From: Phaeodactylibacter sp.
GTDB lineage: Bacteria; Bacteroidota; Bacteroidia; Chitinophagales; Saprospiraceae
DNA length: 64,000 nucleotides
Assembly (NCBI RefSeq): GCF_022763345.1
Contig: NZ_JALEGS010000006.1
Location: 1 to 64,000 of the forward strand
Direction of reading: 5' to 3'
Below the pieces are notes generated by a model. It saw only the letters and a list, made by a program, of their open reading frames with translations, had not been told where the DNA came from and searched no databases. Numbering within the stretch: position 1 is the first letter of the stretch; every line of letters begins with the position of its first letter. Shown one piece after another: positions 43,588 to 53,633 of this stretch. Both the position numbers and the translations under genes were made by a program.

Positions 43588-46500
43588 ATGAATTTACGAC
43601 TAATATTGTTGCTGCTCCTGGTCACCAGCAACCTAATCGCACAGGAGGAAGAGAAGGAATGGGACGTCAATAACCCCTCCGGAGCGCACCACGAAAAGGA
43701 GCTCACCTTTACCGAAGGGACCTGGATGAACCTCGATGTAAGCCCGGATGGACAAACCATCGCTTTCGATCTCCTGGGAGACATTTACACCATGCCCATT
43801 TCAGGTGGCGAGGCGCAACTCCTGCGCGGTGGCCTGGCCTGGGAAGTACAGCCCCGGTTCAGCCCGGACGGGAGCCAAATCCTGTTCACTTCTGATGCCG
43901 GTGGGGGCGATAATATCTGGGTAATGAATGCCGATGGCAGTGCCGCCAAACAGCTGACAAAAGAAGACTTCCGCCTGCTGAATAATCCGGTTTGGATGCC
44001 CGACGGGCAGTATTTCGTTGCCCGCAAGCACTTCACCTCTTCGCGTTCACTGGGTGCCGGAGAGATGTGGATGTACCACAAAACAGGCGGCAGCGGCTTT
44101 CAGCTGACCGAGCGCAAGAACGATCAGCAGGATGTCAATGAGCCTGCCGTTTCGCCCGATGGCCGCTACGTTTACTACAGCGAGGACATGTACCCGGGCG
44201 GCTATTTCCAATACAACAAAGACCCGAACAGCCAGATTTATGTCATCAAGCGCTACGACCGGGAAAAGGGAGAGGAAAAGACCCTCATCTCGGGACCGGG
44301 CGGAGCCTGCCGCCCACAGGTCTCCCACGATGGCAAAAAGCTCGCCTTCGTGCGCCGGATCCGTACCGAGTCTGTACTGTTTATCCACGACCTGGCTACC
44401 GGGCAGAACTTCCCCCTCTTCAAGGGACTGAGCAAGGATCAGCAGGAGGCCTGGGCTATTTTTGGGGTGTATACCGGCTATGACTGGACACCAGACGACA
44501 AGCATATTGTGATTTGGGGACAGGGCAAAATCTGGAAGGTGGAAGTCGCTACCGGCGAGGCCACTGAAATCCCTTTCAAAGCCACTGCTAAACACCGCTT
44601 CCAGGAAACCGTCCGCTTTCAGAACAACGCCTTCGATGAGCAATTTACCGCCAAGGTCATCCGGCATGCCGTGACTGCCCCGGATGAGCAGTCGCTGGTA
44701 TTCTCCGCTGTTGGCCACCTCTGGAAGAAAGCACTGCCTGATGGCACCCCCGAGCGCCTGACAGACGACTCAGACTTTGAGTTTGAGCCCGCCTTTTCAC
44801 CAGATGGCCAAACACTCGCCTACGTTACCTGGAACGACCAGGAAATGGGCAGCATTCAATTGCTTGACCTGGCAACAGGAAAGCAGACGCAGCTGACCAC
44901 CGAAAAAGGCATTTACCGCACACCACAGTTCTCCCCCGATGGCCAAACCATTGTCTACCGTAAAGATGGCGGGAACTCGCATCAGGGGTATGCTTTTTGT
45001 AAAGAACCCGGCATTTATACCCTGCCCATCAAAGGAGGCGAGCCCACGCTGGTCAACCCTCAGGGCGAATACCCGGTCTTCAGTGCCGATGGCAGCCGAA
45101 TCTTTTATCAGACCGGCGGCTATCTTTTTGGCAGCATCACCAAGGCGTACCACAGCATCAAGCCCGATGGCAGCGACGACAAAAAACACTTCGACGGCAA
45201 ATACGCACAGCGCTTCGTGCCCAGCCCCGACAATCAATGGGTGGCCTGGTCAGAGCTGCACAAAGTGTATGTAGCCCCTATGCCGCATACCGGGCAGTCG
45301 GTTGGCTTGAGCGCCAAGACCAAAGCCGTGCCCGTAGCCCAGGTCGCACGCGATGCCGGCATCAACATCCACTGGTCTAAGGACAGCAAGCGCCTGTACT
45401 GGACCCTGGGTGAAGAGCTGTTTAGCGACGACCTCACCGAACGCTTCAGTTTTCTGGAAGGCAGCCTCGACAGCCTGCCTCCTATGGATACCGTTGGGCT
45501 GCGCATCGGGCTGGAGCTGGAAGCCGACCGGCCGGAAGGCACCGTGGCCTTTACCAATGCCCGAATTATCACCATGAAAGGCGATGAGGTTATTGAAAAA
45601 GGGACGGTCCTCGTGGAGGGGAATCTCATCAAAGCCGTAGGCACAAAGGTACGGGTGCCAAAATCAGCCACAGTCATCGATTGCAAGGGCAAAACTATTA
45701 TGCCCGGGCTGGTGGACGTGCACGGGCACCTCGGTGATTTCCGCTACGGGCTTAGCCCACAGCAAAACTGGTATTACTATGCCAATCTTGCGTATGGCGT
45801 CACCACAGCGCATGACCCCTCCTCCAACTCAGAGATGATTTTCTCCCACAGCGAGATGATCAAAGCTGGAGAAACGGTTGGCCCGCGATTATTCTCTACC
45901 GGTACCATATTATATGGTGCAGATGGAGACTTTAAGGCGGTCATCAATAATCTGGATGATGCCCGATCAGCCATCCGCCGGACCAAGGCCTTCGGTGCCT
46001 TCTCCGTCAAGAGCTACAATCAGCCCCGTCGGGAGCAGCGGCAACAAGTTATGCAAGCCGCCCGGGAACTCGATATTCTGGTGGTGCCGGAGGGAGGTTC
46101 CTTCTTCTATCACAACATGAGCATGGTGGCCGATGGGCATACCGGTGTGGAGCACAATATCCCGGTTGCACCGCTTTACGATGATGTGGTACAGTTTTGG
46201 TCCCAAACCGAGACCCACAACACCCCTACCCTAATCGTCAACTATGGCGGTGTGAACGGAGAATACTACTGGTACCAAAAGACCAATGTCTGGGAAAAGG
46301 ACCGCCTGCTCACCTTCACCCCCAGAGCAGTGGTAGATGCCCGGGCCCGCCACCGGACGATGATCCCCGATGAGGAGTACGAAAACGGGTATATCCTGAC
46401 TTCCAAATCCCTGAAAAAGCTGCAGGACAACGGTGTCAATATCAACCTCGGTGCCCATGGGCAACTGCAGGGGCTCGGTGCCCACTGGGAACTCTGGATG

Positions 46501-46845
46501 CTGGAACAGGGTGGCATGAGCAATCATCAGGCCCTGCGGTGCGCCACTATGAACGGTGCCAAATACCTGGGGATGGACCATCAGATTGGATCACTGGAAG
46601 CCGGGAAACTGGCCGACCTGATTGTCTTGGATGAAAATCCGCTGGAAAACATCCGGAATTCTGAGTCTGTCCGCTACACTATGGTAAACGGCAGGCTTTA
46701 CGATGCGGCGACTATGAACGAGACCGGCAATTACGAACGGAAGCGCAAACCATTCTACTTTGAGCTGGAAGGCAGCGGCAATGCCTGGCCTACCATGACG
46801 GACATCAATTCGCTCATGCCCACTCAATGTGCTTGTCAGCGGTAA
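43588..46845 (+). CDS. Secreted fusion of a TolB-like propeller and an amidohydrolase
   Basis: 1085 aa from the ATG at 43588, which opens a signal peptide (MNLRLILLLLLVTSNLIA); the reading frame extends further upstream without homology. Residues 30-650 hold PD40/WD40-like beta-propeller repeats (repeated SPDGQ signatures, for example LDVSPDGQTIAFD, FSPDGSQILFTSDA). The C-terminal 400 residues form an amidohydrolase metal-dependent hydrolase (imidazolonepropionase/DipZ-like) with VDVHGHLGD (His712, His714), PEGGSFFYHN and the end signature GSLEAGKLADLIVLDENP. Such fusions are common in Bacteroidota; the substrate is unknown, perhaps peptides or cyclic amides. Probably periplasmic. Confidence 0.87.
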   Translation: MNLRLILLLLLVTSNLIAQEEEKEWDVNNPSGAHHEKELTFTEGTWMNLDVSPDGQTIAFDLLGDIYTMPISGGEAQLLRGGLAWEVQPRFSPDGSQILFTSDAGGGDNIWVMNADGSAAKQLTKEDFRLLNNPVWMPDGQYFVARKHFTSSRSLGAGEMWMYHKTGGSGFQLTERKNDQQDVNEPAVSPDGRYVYYSEDMYPGGYFQYNKDPNSQIYVIKRYDREKGEEKTLISGPGGACRPQVSHDGKKLAFVRRIRTESVLFIHDLATGQNFPLFKGLSKDQQEAWAIFGVYTGYDWTPDDKHIVIWGQGKIWKVEVATGEATEIPFKATAKHRFQETVRFQNNAFDEQFTAKVIRHAVTAPDEQSLVFSAVGHLWKKALPDGTPERLTDDSDFEFEPAFSPDGQTLAYVTWNDQEMGSIQLLDLATGKQTQLTTEKGIYRTPQFSPDGQTIVYRKDGGNSHQGYAFCKEPGIYTLPIKGGEPTLVNPQGEYPVFSADGSRIFYQTGGYLFGSITKAYHSIKPDGSDDKKHFDGKYAQRFVPSPDNQWVAWSELHKVYVAPMPHTGQSVGLSAKTKAVPVAQVARDAGINIHWSKDSKRLYWTLGEELFSDDLTERFSFLEGSLDSLPPMDTVGLRIGLELEADRPEGTVAFTNARIITMKGDEVIEKGTVLVEGNLIKAVGTKVRVPKSATVIDCKGKTIMPGLVDVHGHLGDFRYGLSPQQNWYYYANLAYGVTTAHDPSSNSEMIFSHSEMIKAGETVGPRLFSTGTILYGADGDFKAVINNLDDARSAIRRTKAFGAFSVKSYNQPRREQRQQVMQAARELDILVVPEGGSFFYHNMSMVADGHTGVEHNIPVAPLYDDVVQFWSQTETHNTPTLIVNYGGVNGEYYWYQKTNVWEKDRLLTFTPRAVVDARARHRTMIPDEEYENGYILTSKSLKKLQDNGVNINLGAHGQLQGLGAHWELWMLEQGGMSNHQALRCATMNGAKYLGMDHQIGSLEAGKLADLIVLDENPLENIRNSESVRYTMVNGRLYDAATMNETGNYERKRKPFYFELEGSGNAWPTMTDINSLMPTQCACQR

Positions 46846-47100
46846 AGTGAAACAAAGAAGCTACGAGCCCTAATCCGGAAAACCGGCAAAGGCTCGTGGC
46901 ATCATTTGGGAATTGACTCGGGTATTTGCCCGGATTCAGCCTTTTACAGCAGGCTGATGAGAAAGGATAAGTCAAAGGCAGTACCGGGACTAGCTTGCTC
47001 CCCTACTGACCCCGGGATTAACAACCGTTAATTACTGAGGTCATAACGCCTGTCAGCTTAACTTTTCGACCACAAGATTTCATTAGCGCCTCAAAACGCG
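46846..47100. other. Gap between the amidohydrolase and secDF genes
   Basis: About 255 nt. A hairpin with a 10-bp near-perfect stem (GCTACGAGCC at 46860-46869 / GGCTCGTGGC at 46891-46900) encloses a second CCGG-AAAA-CCGG stem; it lies 15 nt after the stop and is followed by only a short T stretch. The rest shows nothing I can name. Confidence 0.45.
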
Positions 47101-47108
47101 TATATTTG
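47101..47108 (+). promoter_or_regulatory. -7 element before secDF
   Basis: TATATTTG, a perfect TAnnTTTG, about 113 nt upstream of the secDF start; it predicts a leader of about 105 nt. Confidence 0.55.
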
Positions 47109-47221
47109 CGCAGTTTTTCTTTAAAGGACACTTAGAAAGTCCTATTTATCAGCGACTTAGGTGTTTGGACAAGAAAGACAGATGCTCATTTTTTAACATT
47201 TTCTAAAAGTCACTTCGAGTT

Positions 47222-50200
47222 ATGCAAGGAAAAGGAGTAGTGAAGTTCTTCCTTGTGGTCATGACGATCGTAACGCTCGTACAGTACTTTTTCATCCTGC
47301 CTACGCAGAAAGTTGAGAAAGCCGCTGAAGAGTACGCACGCGCGTCGACCTCAAACCTATCGGAAGACCTTCAGAAGACCGCCTTCAAGATGAAGCGCGC
47401 GGAGTTTTTGGACTCCATGTCTTCGGAAGAGGTATTTAAAATCCCTCTGCTGAAGAGCTACACGTATCAGGAATTAAAGTCACAGCAACTGGCCCTCGGC
47501 CTCGACCTCAAGGGAGGTATGAGCGTCGTGCTGCAAGTTGATCTGCGGCAATTTATCAGAGCGTTAGCCAATGACAGCAAGGACCCGACTTTTGAGGAAG
47601 CGTTAAACCGAGCATCTCAAGCGCAGAAAACCGAACAGGCCGACTTTGTTTCTCTATTCTTCGACGCATGGAACGAAGTAAAGGGCGATAAGAAACTCGC
47701 TCCGATCTTCACCCGCAACGAAGCCCTTCGTGATGAGATCAACTACGAAACCGGTGATGGTGAAGTGGTTCGTGTGATTCGCGCCAAGGCAGACGAAACC
47801 GTAGACCTGACCTTTAAGCTCCTCAAGGAGCGTATTGATAAGCTGGGCGTTACCCAGCCTAATGTTTCTCTGGATGCCAGCCGCGACCTTATCATCGTGG
47901 AGCTGCCGGGTATCGACAACCCGGAGCGTGCCCGTACTTTCCTGGAGGCGGCGGCCAAGCTTGAGTTCTACAACGTATTCCGCATTAATGATCCCGGCGT
48001 TCAGCAAGCCTTTATCGAGGCGAATCAGCGCCTGGCTCAGACTATGAGCGGCAGTTCGGTAGAGCGGGAAATCCTGCGTATCGACACCACTTTTGCAACG
48101 GATTCTCTGGGCAATGAAATTGCCGGCGAGATTACAAGCATTGATACCATCTATGGCAGTGCTTCTCAGTCTGGCCCGCTTTTCGAAGCGTTGACCCTCA
48201 ACACCACTGGTGCTCAGGGACTGGCTGTTCTTGGTTTTGCCAAGAAAAACCAGCGCCGCTACATCGATAGCCTGCTGGCGAAGCCGGATGTAAAGTCGCT
48301 TTTCCCACGGGATATGGTGCTGCGTTGGGGCAAAGACCCCATGAAGGACTTCGAGACCAATGAAGTCACGGACAACTACGAACTGTATGCCCTGAAGCCA
48401 TCCCGTGACGGCAAAGCGGCTATGACCGGTGATCACGTAGTAGATGCAAGTGCCAACCCTGACCCTCAGACCAATGAGGTAGCCGTATCCCTGAAAATGG
48501 ACAATACTGGTGCCAAAATCTGGGGACAACTGACAACAGAAGCTGCACAGGACAACAACCGCGAGGTGGCTATCGTACTTGACGATGAGGTGGTTTCCGC
48601 CCCTTCAGTGCGTACGCCTATCCTGACCGGTGACTCTCAGATCACAGGTAGCTTCAGCATTCAGGAAGGCAAAGACCTTGCTAATATCCTGCAAATCGGT
48701 AAGCTCCCTACGGATACAGAAATCATTCAGGAGTCCCTGGTTGGGCCTTCCCTGGGTGAGGAGAACATCCGCAACAGTACGATTGCCCTGACGGTTGGCT
48801 TTATCCTCGTACTGCTCTTCATGATCGCCTACTACGGCGGTGGTGGTATCGTTTCCATCCTGGCACTGATCCTGAACATCTTCTTCATCTTCGGTGCACT
48901 GGCTTCCTACGGTACAGTCCTCACCCTGCCTGGTATCGCCGGTATCGTACTGACGATCGGTATGGCGGTGGATGCCAACGTGATCATTTACGAGCGTATC
49001 CGGGAAGAACTGCGGGAAGGCAAGTCATTGCTGATGGCGGTAAGTGATGGTTTCCAGAATTCTTATTCTGCCATCATTGACGCCAACGTAACGACCCTGC
49101 TGACGGCATTCGTTCTGGCCTACTTCGGCCTCGGCCCAATCAAAGGTTTTGCAGTTGTATTGATCATTGGTGTACTCTCCTCGCTGTTCACAGCGGTACT
49201 GGTAGGCCGCCTCATGATCGATCAGTGGCTGAAGAACAAGGACCGTTCCATGTCTTTCTCCACTGGCTTATCCAAGAATGCCTTCGCCGACCTGTCAATC
49301 GACTGGCTGGGCAAGCGTAAGATGGCTTACATCATTTCCGGAGCAATCATCCTGGCAGGCCTGGTCTCTATGGCGACCCGTGGCTTTGAGCTGGGTGTGG
49401 ACTTCAAAGGTGGCTATTCTTACAATGTGACGATCGAGGGCGCTGAAGTGGAAGCTTCTGCACTGCGTTCTGCACTGACGGAAGCTTTCGAAGGCAACGA
49501 GCCAATTGTGAAGTCTGTGGATACGGAAAACACCTATAACGTCGTGACCGACTACCTGGTGGAATCCACTGATGATGATGCCGACGAAAAAGTGATGATG
49601 GCGCTGTATAATGGCGTAAACGGCATCACTGGCGGTAATATTGATCTGGAGCAGTTCAAAGCACCGGACGGAAACGGCACGCACGTAGAGAGCTCAAGCA
49701 AAGTAGGACCGACGATTGCGGATGACATCAAGTCTAGCGCATTCTACGCGGCAACTTTCGCCCTGCTGCTTATCTTCCTGTACATCTTCATCCGATTCAG
49801 CAAGTGGCAGTACAGCCTTGGTGCAGTAGCCGCCCTGTTCCACGATACGCTTGTGGTTATGGGTATCTTCTCCATCTTCCACGGCATCCTGCCCTTCTCA
49901 CTTGAGATTGATCAGGCCTTTATTGCAGCCATTCTGACTGTGATCGGTTATTCCATCAACGATACCGTGGTTGTATTCGACCGTATCCGGGAATTCCTGA
50001 ACAACTATACGAAGAGTTCTAAGGAGGAAGTGATCAACAGCGCCGTCAACAGCACGGTTAGCCGTACGATCATCACCTCGCTGACGACCCTGTTTGTGGT
50101 CGCCATCCTGTTCTTCTTCGGTGGTGCGAGTATCCGTGGTTTTGCGTTTGCATTGCTCATCGGTATCCTCGTTGGTACCTACTCTTCGATCTTTGTGGCC

Positions 50201-50296
50201 ACGCCAATCATGTCAGACCTGACAGGCGAGCTTCGGGCGAAGGATACCAAATCCGACAAAAAAGGGTTCTCCAAGGCCGCGGAAGCAGCCCGCTAA
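47222..50296 (+). CDS. secDF: Fused SecD-SecF protein translocase subunit
   Basis: 1024 aa. SecD and SecF are one polypeptide, as in many Bacteroidota. They use the proton gradient to complete Sec export. An N-terminal TM (residues 7-26), then the periplasmic domain with LALGLDLKGGMSVVLQVD, then TM segments and signature GMAVDANVIIYERIREEL of SecD. After about residue 690 SecF begins: a TM, the short periplasmic domain (VDFKGGYSYNV) and the final helices with YSINDTVVVFDRIREFL. A strong terminator follows. Confidence 0.97.
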   Translation: MQGKGVVKFFLVVMTIVTLVQYFFILPTQKVEKAAEEYARASTSNLSEDLQKTAFKMKRAEFLDSMSSEEVFKIPLLKSYTYQELKSQQLALGLDLKGGMSVVLQVDLRQFIRALANDSKDPTFEEALNRASQAQKTEQADFVSLFFDAWNEVKGDKKLAPIFTRNEALRDEINYETGDGEVVRVIRAKADETVDLTFKLLKERIDKLGVTQPNVSLDASRDLIIVELPGIDNPERARTFLEAAAKLEFYNVFRINDPGVQQAFIEANQRLAQTMSGSSVEREILRIDTTFATDSLGNEIAGEITSIDTIYGSASQSGPLFEALTLNTTGAQGLAVLGFAKKNQRRYIDSLLAKPDVKSLFPRDMVLRWGKDPMKDFETNEVTDNYELYALKPSRDGKAAMTGDHVVDASANPDPQTNEVAVSLKMDNTGAKIWGQLTTEAAQDNNREVAIVLDDEVVSAPSVRTPILTGDSQITGSFSIQEGKDLANILQIGKLPTDTEIIQESLVGPSLGEENIRNSTIALTVGFILVLLFMIAYYGGGGIVSILALILNIFFIFGALASYGTVLTLPGIAGIVLTIGMAVDANVIIYERIREELREGKSLLMAVSDGFQNSYSAIIDANVTTLLTAFVLAYFGLGPIKGFAVVLIIGVLSSLFTAVLVGRLMIDQWLKNKDRSMSFSTGLSKNAFADLSIDWLGKRKMAYIISGAIILAGLVSMATRGFELGVDFKGGYSYNVTIEGAEVEASALRSALTEAFEGNEPIVKSVDTENTYNVVTDYLVESTDDDADEKVMMALYNGVNGITGGNIDLEQFKAPDGNGTHVESSSKVGPTIADDIKSSAFYAATFALLLIFLYIFIRFSKWQYSLGAVAALFHDTLVVMGIFSIFHGILPFSLEIDQAFIAAILTVIGYSINDTVVVFDRIREFLNNYTKSSKEEVINSAVNSTVSRTIITSLTTLFVVAILFFFGGASIRGFAFALLIGILVGTYSSIFVATPIMSDLTGELRAKDTKSDKKGFSKAAEAAR

Positions 50297-50331
50297 GACC
50301 CTGTAATCATAGTAATTACAGCCTAAAAATA

Positions 50332-50368
50332 AGAGCTGGCTCCGTTTGGGGTCAGCTCTATTTTTTTT
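50332..50368 (+). terminator. Terminator of secDF
   Basis: Stem AGAGCTG / CAGCTCT (50332-50338 / 50353-50359) extended by an inner CC/GG pair, then eight T residues. Confidence 0.9.
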
Positions 50369-50491
50369 GTTGGTGAAATCGTCCTATCTTTAAGACGGAA
50401 TAGCAGTCTCTATCTCAATCTCACCCAAAAACCAGGAAGTGCCCCATCGGCACCTTGCCTGTATTTAGAGTTTCTAAGCCAAAAAACCGAG

Positions 50492-53452
50492 ATGAGAAGA
50501 TTTACACTATTCCTCCTGCTCCTGCTTTTGGAGCTTCCCTCCATTTTTGCAGCCACCGATTCTTTAGTTATCGATGTAGAGGCGGACCGCTTTCGGCAAC
50601 GGCTCAAAACAGCCGCTTTCGGGCCTTTCTCTTTAGTCTTGCGACAGCTTAAGCCCGGAGAAGACTACCAGCTTTGGCTGAGCCCGCAGGCACAGCAGGG
50701 CGGTACGGTAAGGTTCCTGACTGAGGGTGAACCACCAACCGTCACTTACCGCTTCAGGGCGTCTCTGTCTTATGCGTCTATTCCGGTTGCTCAGTTGACA
50801 CCGAACGTTGAAAGCACCCGCTTTGTCCTGTCTGTCAGCTGTTCATCTTGCAGCAGGTCGACCGGTGCCCGTTCCAATGGCCTGTCGGTAACCTCAGGCA
50901 TTGCCGCGTCCAATTTGATAAGAGATGTTTTTATTGGTGGCGACTGTTTTGATGTAGACAGTGTCAGCCTGATCGGCAGTACAGAAAGTGTAGGGCAGTT
51001 TGAGCTGGGCAGCTCCTCGATCGGCATCGAATCGGGTGTGATCATTTCCAGTGGCGATGCCTCGGACGCGATGGGGCCCAATTTTACCGGGAATATCGGA
51101 GATGAAATGGATGGTGGCGGCCACCCGGATCTGGCAGTATTGGCCGGATCGAATACACTTTATGACGCCACAGGGATATCCTTCCAGTTTACGCCGACCG
51201 TTGACAGCATCGCTTTCCGGTACACTTTTGCTTCTGAGGAATACTGCGAATTTGTGGACGCCGGGTATAATGATGTTTTTGGTTTTTTTATCAGCGGCCC
51301 GGGGTTGAATGGTGGGTTTACAGGGAATGGGGAAAACATTGCCGTTTTACCCGGTTCCAACATTGGGGTGACCATCGACAACATCAACGACGACGACAAT
51401 TCAGCCTTTTTTGTCCCCAACTCATTCAGCTGCGGCACGGCATCCATCAACCATGACATACAGTTTGATGGCTTCACTACGGTGCTTACTGCGGTTGCCG
51501 AGGTTCAGGCCTGTGAAACTTATACCATCAACCTGCTCGTCGGAGATGTTGGCGACGGGCTTTACGATTCTGCTGTTTTTCTCGAAGCCAATAGTTTTTC
51601 TGCGGGAGGCACGGTCACCGGGTCCGCCCTGTCGCCTATTACCAATGAAAACATAACCTACGAAACTTGCTCCGACGGCTACTTCAGCCTGGACGTTGGC
51701 GGGGACTTAACCACTACTCGTATCGTCAATCTTGCCTTTTCACCAAACAGTACCGCTACTCCGGGTGTGGATTTTGACAGTATTCCGCTGATTGTACAAG
51801 CATTACCAGGCCAATCTACAATCGAGATCCCTGTAAACGTATTTCCCGACACCCTCACAGAAGGGCAGGAATCCATTATTCTGGAAATTGAAAATGCCTG
51901 CTCCTGCACCAATGGGACAGTGGAGCTATGGATTCAGGACAGCGCCCCGCTAGAAGCCTCCACCCTGCCAGCAGAAATATGCCCGGGCGACACCGTAATG
52001 CTACAATCCACAGTACAAGGGGGCATTCCGGAATACAGCTATGAATGGAGCAACAGTGCCGTCAGCCCTGACATTACAGTGCAGCCCACTGGCACCGAAA
52101 CGTATACCCTGACTGTGACCGATCAATGCGGCAACACGGTAGTAACCACTGCTGCCATACAGGTAAATGAGCCTCCGGAGGTCTATTTTGATTTGCCGCC
52201 CAGGCTCACTTGTCTGGCAGACACCGTTGTATTGAGTGCCGTCAACAGCACCTATGGAGCAGGATTCTCCCTGCAATGGGGTACTCAGGGCGGACAGTTC
52301 GCCACTGAGCCAGAAGGGCTTACAGCTTCAGTCAATGCCACAGGGATGTACACCCTGGCCATAGCAGACCTGGAAACCGGATGTACAAATTCGGGGGAAG
52401 TCTACGTGGAAGCAGATACGATCCCGCCCACCGCAGATGCCGGGGATGACTTTGTCATTAATTGTGGAGCAACCCTGGTAAGCCTGAATGGCTCCGGCTC
52501 GGACCGCGGGCCTCATATCTCGTATCAGTGGTCGACCGCGGGCGGGCATTTCGCATCCGAACCCACTTCGATCTCGCCAGACATAGATGCTGCCGGTGTT
52601 TACAACCTGTTGGTTACCAATACAGAAAACGGCTGTGCGGCTCAGGATGAAGTGGTTGTCACTCAACTAGCTCCTGAGGCCAGCTTTGAGCTCCGGCAAC
52701 CGCTCTGCTACGGAGACGTGGGAAGTATTCAGTTTCAGCAAGTCACCGGCGGCACGCCTCCCTACGAATATTCAGTAGATGGCGGCGCAAGCTATCAGCC
52801 CAATCAGGTTTTCGCTGCCCTACCATCCGGCAATTATACCCTCTTGGTGAAAGACGATAACGGCTGCATGTTTGAAACCAGTGCCTCCATCACCCAACCG
52901 GATTCCACTATTGCCGTTATTCAACCCGCTGAAGCCACTATCGTATTTGGAGAAAGCTATACTATCCATGCGCAGACCAACCTCCCCGATGAAGACATCG
53001 CTCAGGTTTTCTGGTCTAACGCCCATACCCTGGATTGCGAGGACTGTTTACGCCCGGTTGCCAGTCCACAGCGCACGACCGACTACCTGATGACCATCAT
53101 CAGCCAAAATGGCTGTACGGATCAGGCTCCTTTCCGTTTGTTTGTAGACCGTTCTCAGGCCGTTTACGTGCCCAATGCCTTTTCTCCAAACGGAGATGGC
53201 AGCAACGACCGGTTCTACATCGCTGCACGGGCGGGGACTGTGGAGAATATCCGCACCTTCCAAATCTACGACCGCTGGGGAGCGCTCGTCTTTAATGGCG
53301 AAAATCTTCTGCCTAATAACCCGCATCACGGATGGGACGGCAACTTCCGGGGAGAAATGGTCAGGAACAGTGTGCTGGCCTGGTTTGCGGAAATCGAATT
53401 CACCGATGGTAGTGTAGAAATCCTCAAAGGGGACTTACAATTGTTCCGCTAG
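50492..53452 (+). CDS. Choice-of-anchor L / CHU_C adhesin-like surface protein (smaller paralog)
   Basis: 986 aa. Signal peptide MRRFTLFLLLLLLELPSIFA, then a small N-terminal beta domain. A choice-of-anchor L domain (about residues 145-370) has FIGGDCFDVDSVSLIGS, GVIISSGDAS and ASEEYCEFVDAGYNDVFGF (here shortened). A Calx-beta-like section, two Ig-like modules with the LxC...NGC cysteine pair, a SprB-like repeat and a C-terminal CHU_C/gliding-motility-associated sorting domain (VPNAFSPNGDGSND... DRWG... HGWDGN) follow. The CHU_C domain marks a type IX secretion (type B) cargo fixed at the surface. The first ~450 residues and the C-terminus are strongly similar to the next gene, so the pair arose by tandem duplication. 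Confidence 0.9.
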   Translation: MRRFTLFLLLLLLELPSIFAATDSLVIDVEADRFRQRLKTAAFGPFSLVLRQLKPGEDYQLWLSPQAQQGGTVRFLTEGEPPTVTYRFRASLSYASIPVAQLTPNVESTRFVLSVSCSSCSRSTGARSNGLSVTSGIAASNLIRDVFIGGDCFDVDSVSLIGSTESVGQFELGSSSIGIESGVIISSGDASDAMGPNFTGNIGDEMDGGGHPDLAVLAGSNTLYDATGISFQFTPTVDSIAFRYTFASEEYCEFVDAGYNDVFGFFISGPGLNGGFTGNGENIAVLPGSNIGVTIDNINDDDNSAFFVPNSFSCGTASINHDIQFDGFTTVLTAVAEVQACETYTINLLVGDVGDGLYDSAVFLEANSFSAGGTVTGSALSPITNENITYETCSDGYFSLDVGGDLTTTRIVNLAFSPNSTATPGVDFDSIPLIVQALPGQSTIEIPVNVFPDTLTEGQESIILEIENACSCTNGTVELWIQDSAPLEASTLPAEICPGDTVMLQSTVQGGIPEYSYEWSNSAVSPDITVQPTGTETYTLTVTDQCGNTVVTTAAIQVNEPPEVYFDLPPRLTCLADTVVLSAVNSTYGAGFSLQWGTQGGQFATEPEGLTASVNATGMYTLAIADLETGCTNSGEVYVEADTIPPTADAGDDFVINCGATLVSLNGSGSDRGPHISYQWSTAGGHFASEPTSISPDIDAAGVYNLLVTNTENGCAAQDEVVVTQLAPEASFELRQPLCYGDVGSIQFQQVTGGTPPYEYSVDGGASYQPNQVFAALPSGNYTLLVKDDNGCMFETSASITQPDSTIAVIQPAEATIVFGESYTIHAQTNLPDEDIAQVFWSNAHTLDCEDCLRPVASPQRTTDYLMTIISQNGCTDQAPFRLFVDRSQAVYVPNAFSPNGDGSNDRFYIAARAGTVENIRTFQIYDRWGALVFNGENLLPNNPHHGWDGNFRGEMVRNSVLAWFAEIEFTDGSVEILKGDLQLFR

Positions 53453-53479
53453 CGCACAAATTGCGACATAATTCGTATA

Positions 53480-53520
53480 AATAGGGTTGAACCAGTCAAG
53501 GATCGGCCCTATTTTTTTTG
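53480..53520 (+). terminator. Terminator between the paralogous adhesin genes
   Basis: Stem AATAGGG / CCCTATT (53480-53486 / 53507-53513), then a run of T residues. Each adhesin gene is therefore probably transcribed separately. Confidence 0.8.
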
Positions 53521-53633
53521 CCCTACGGAAATAACCGTATATTTATTGTGCAGTAGTAGCTATTTTACCCTAAGATGAGGAAACTACAATTAAGTACAGT
53601 ATAAACGGTGTGCCATCACCCAAAACTCGGAAT

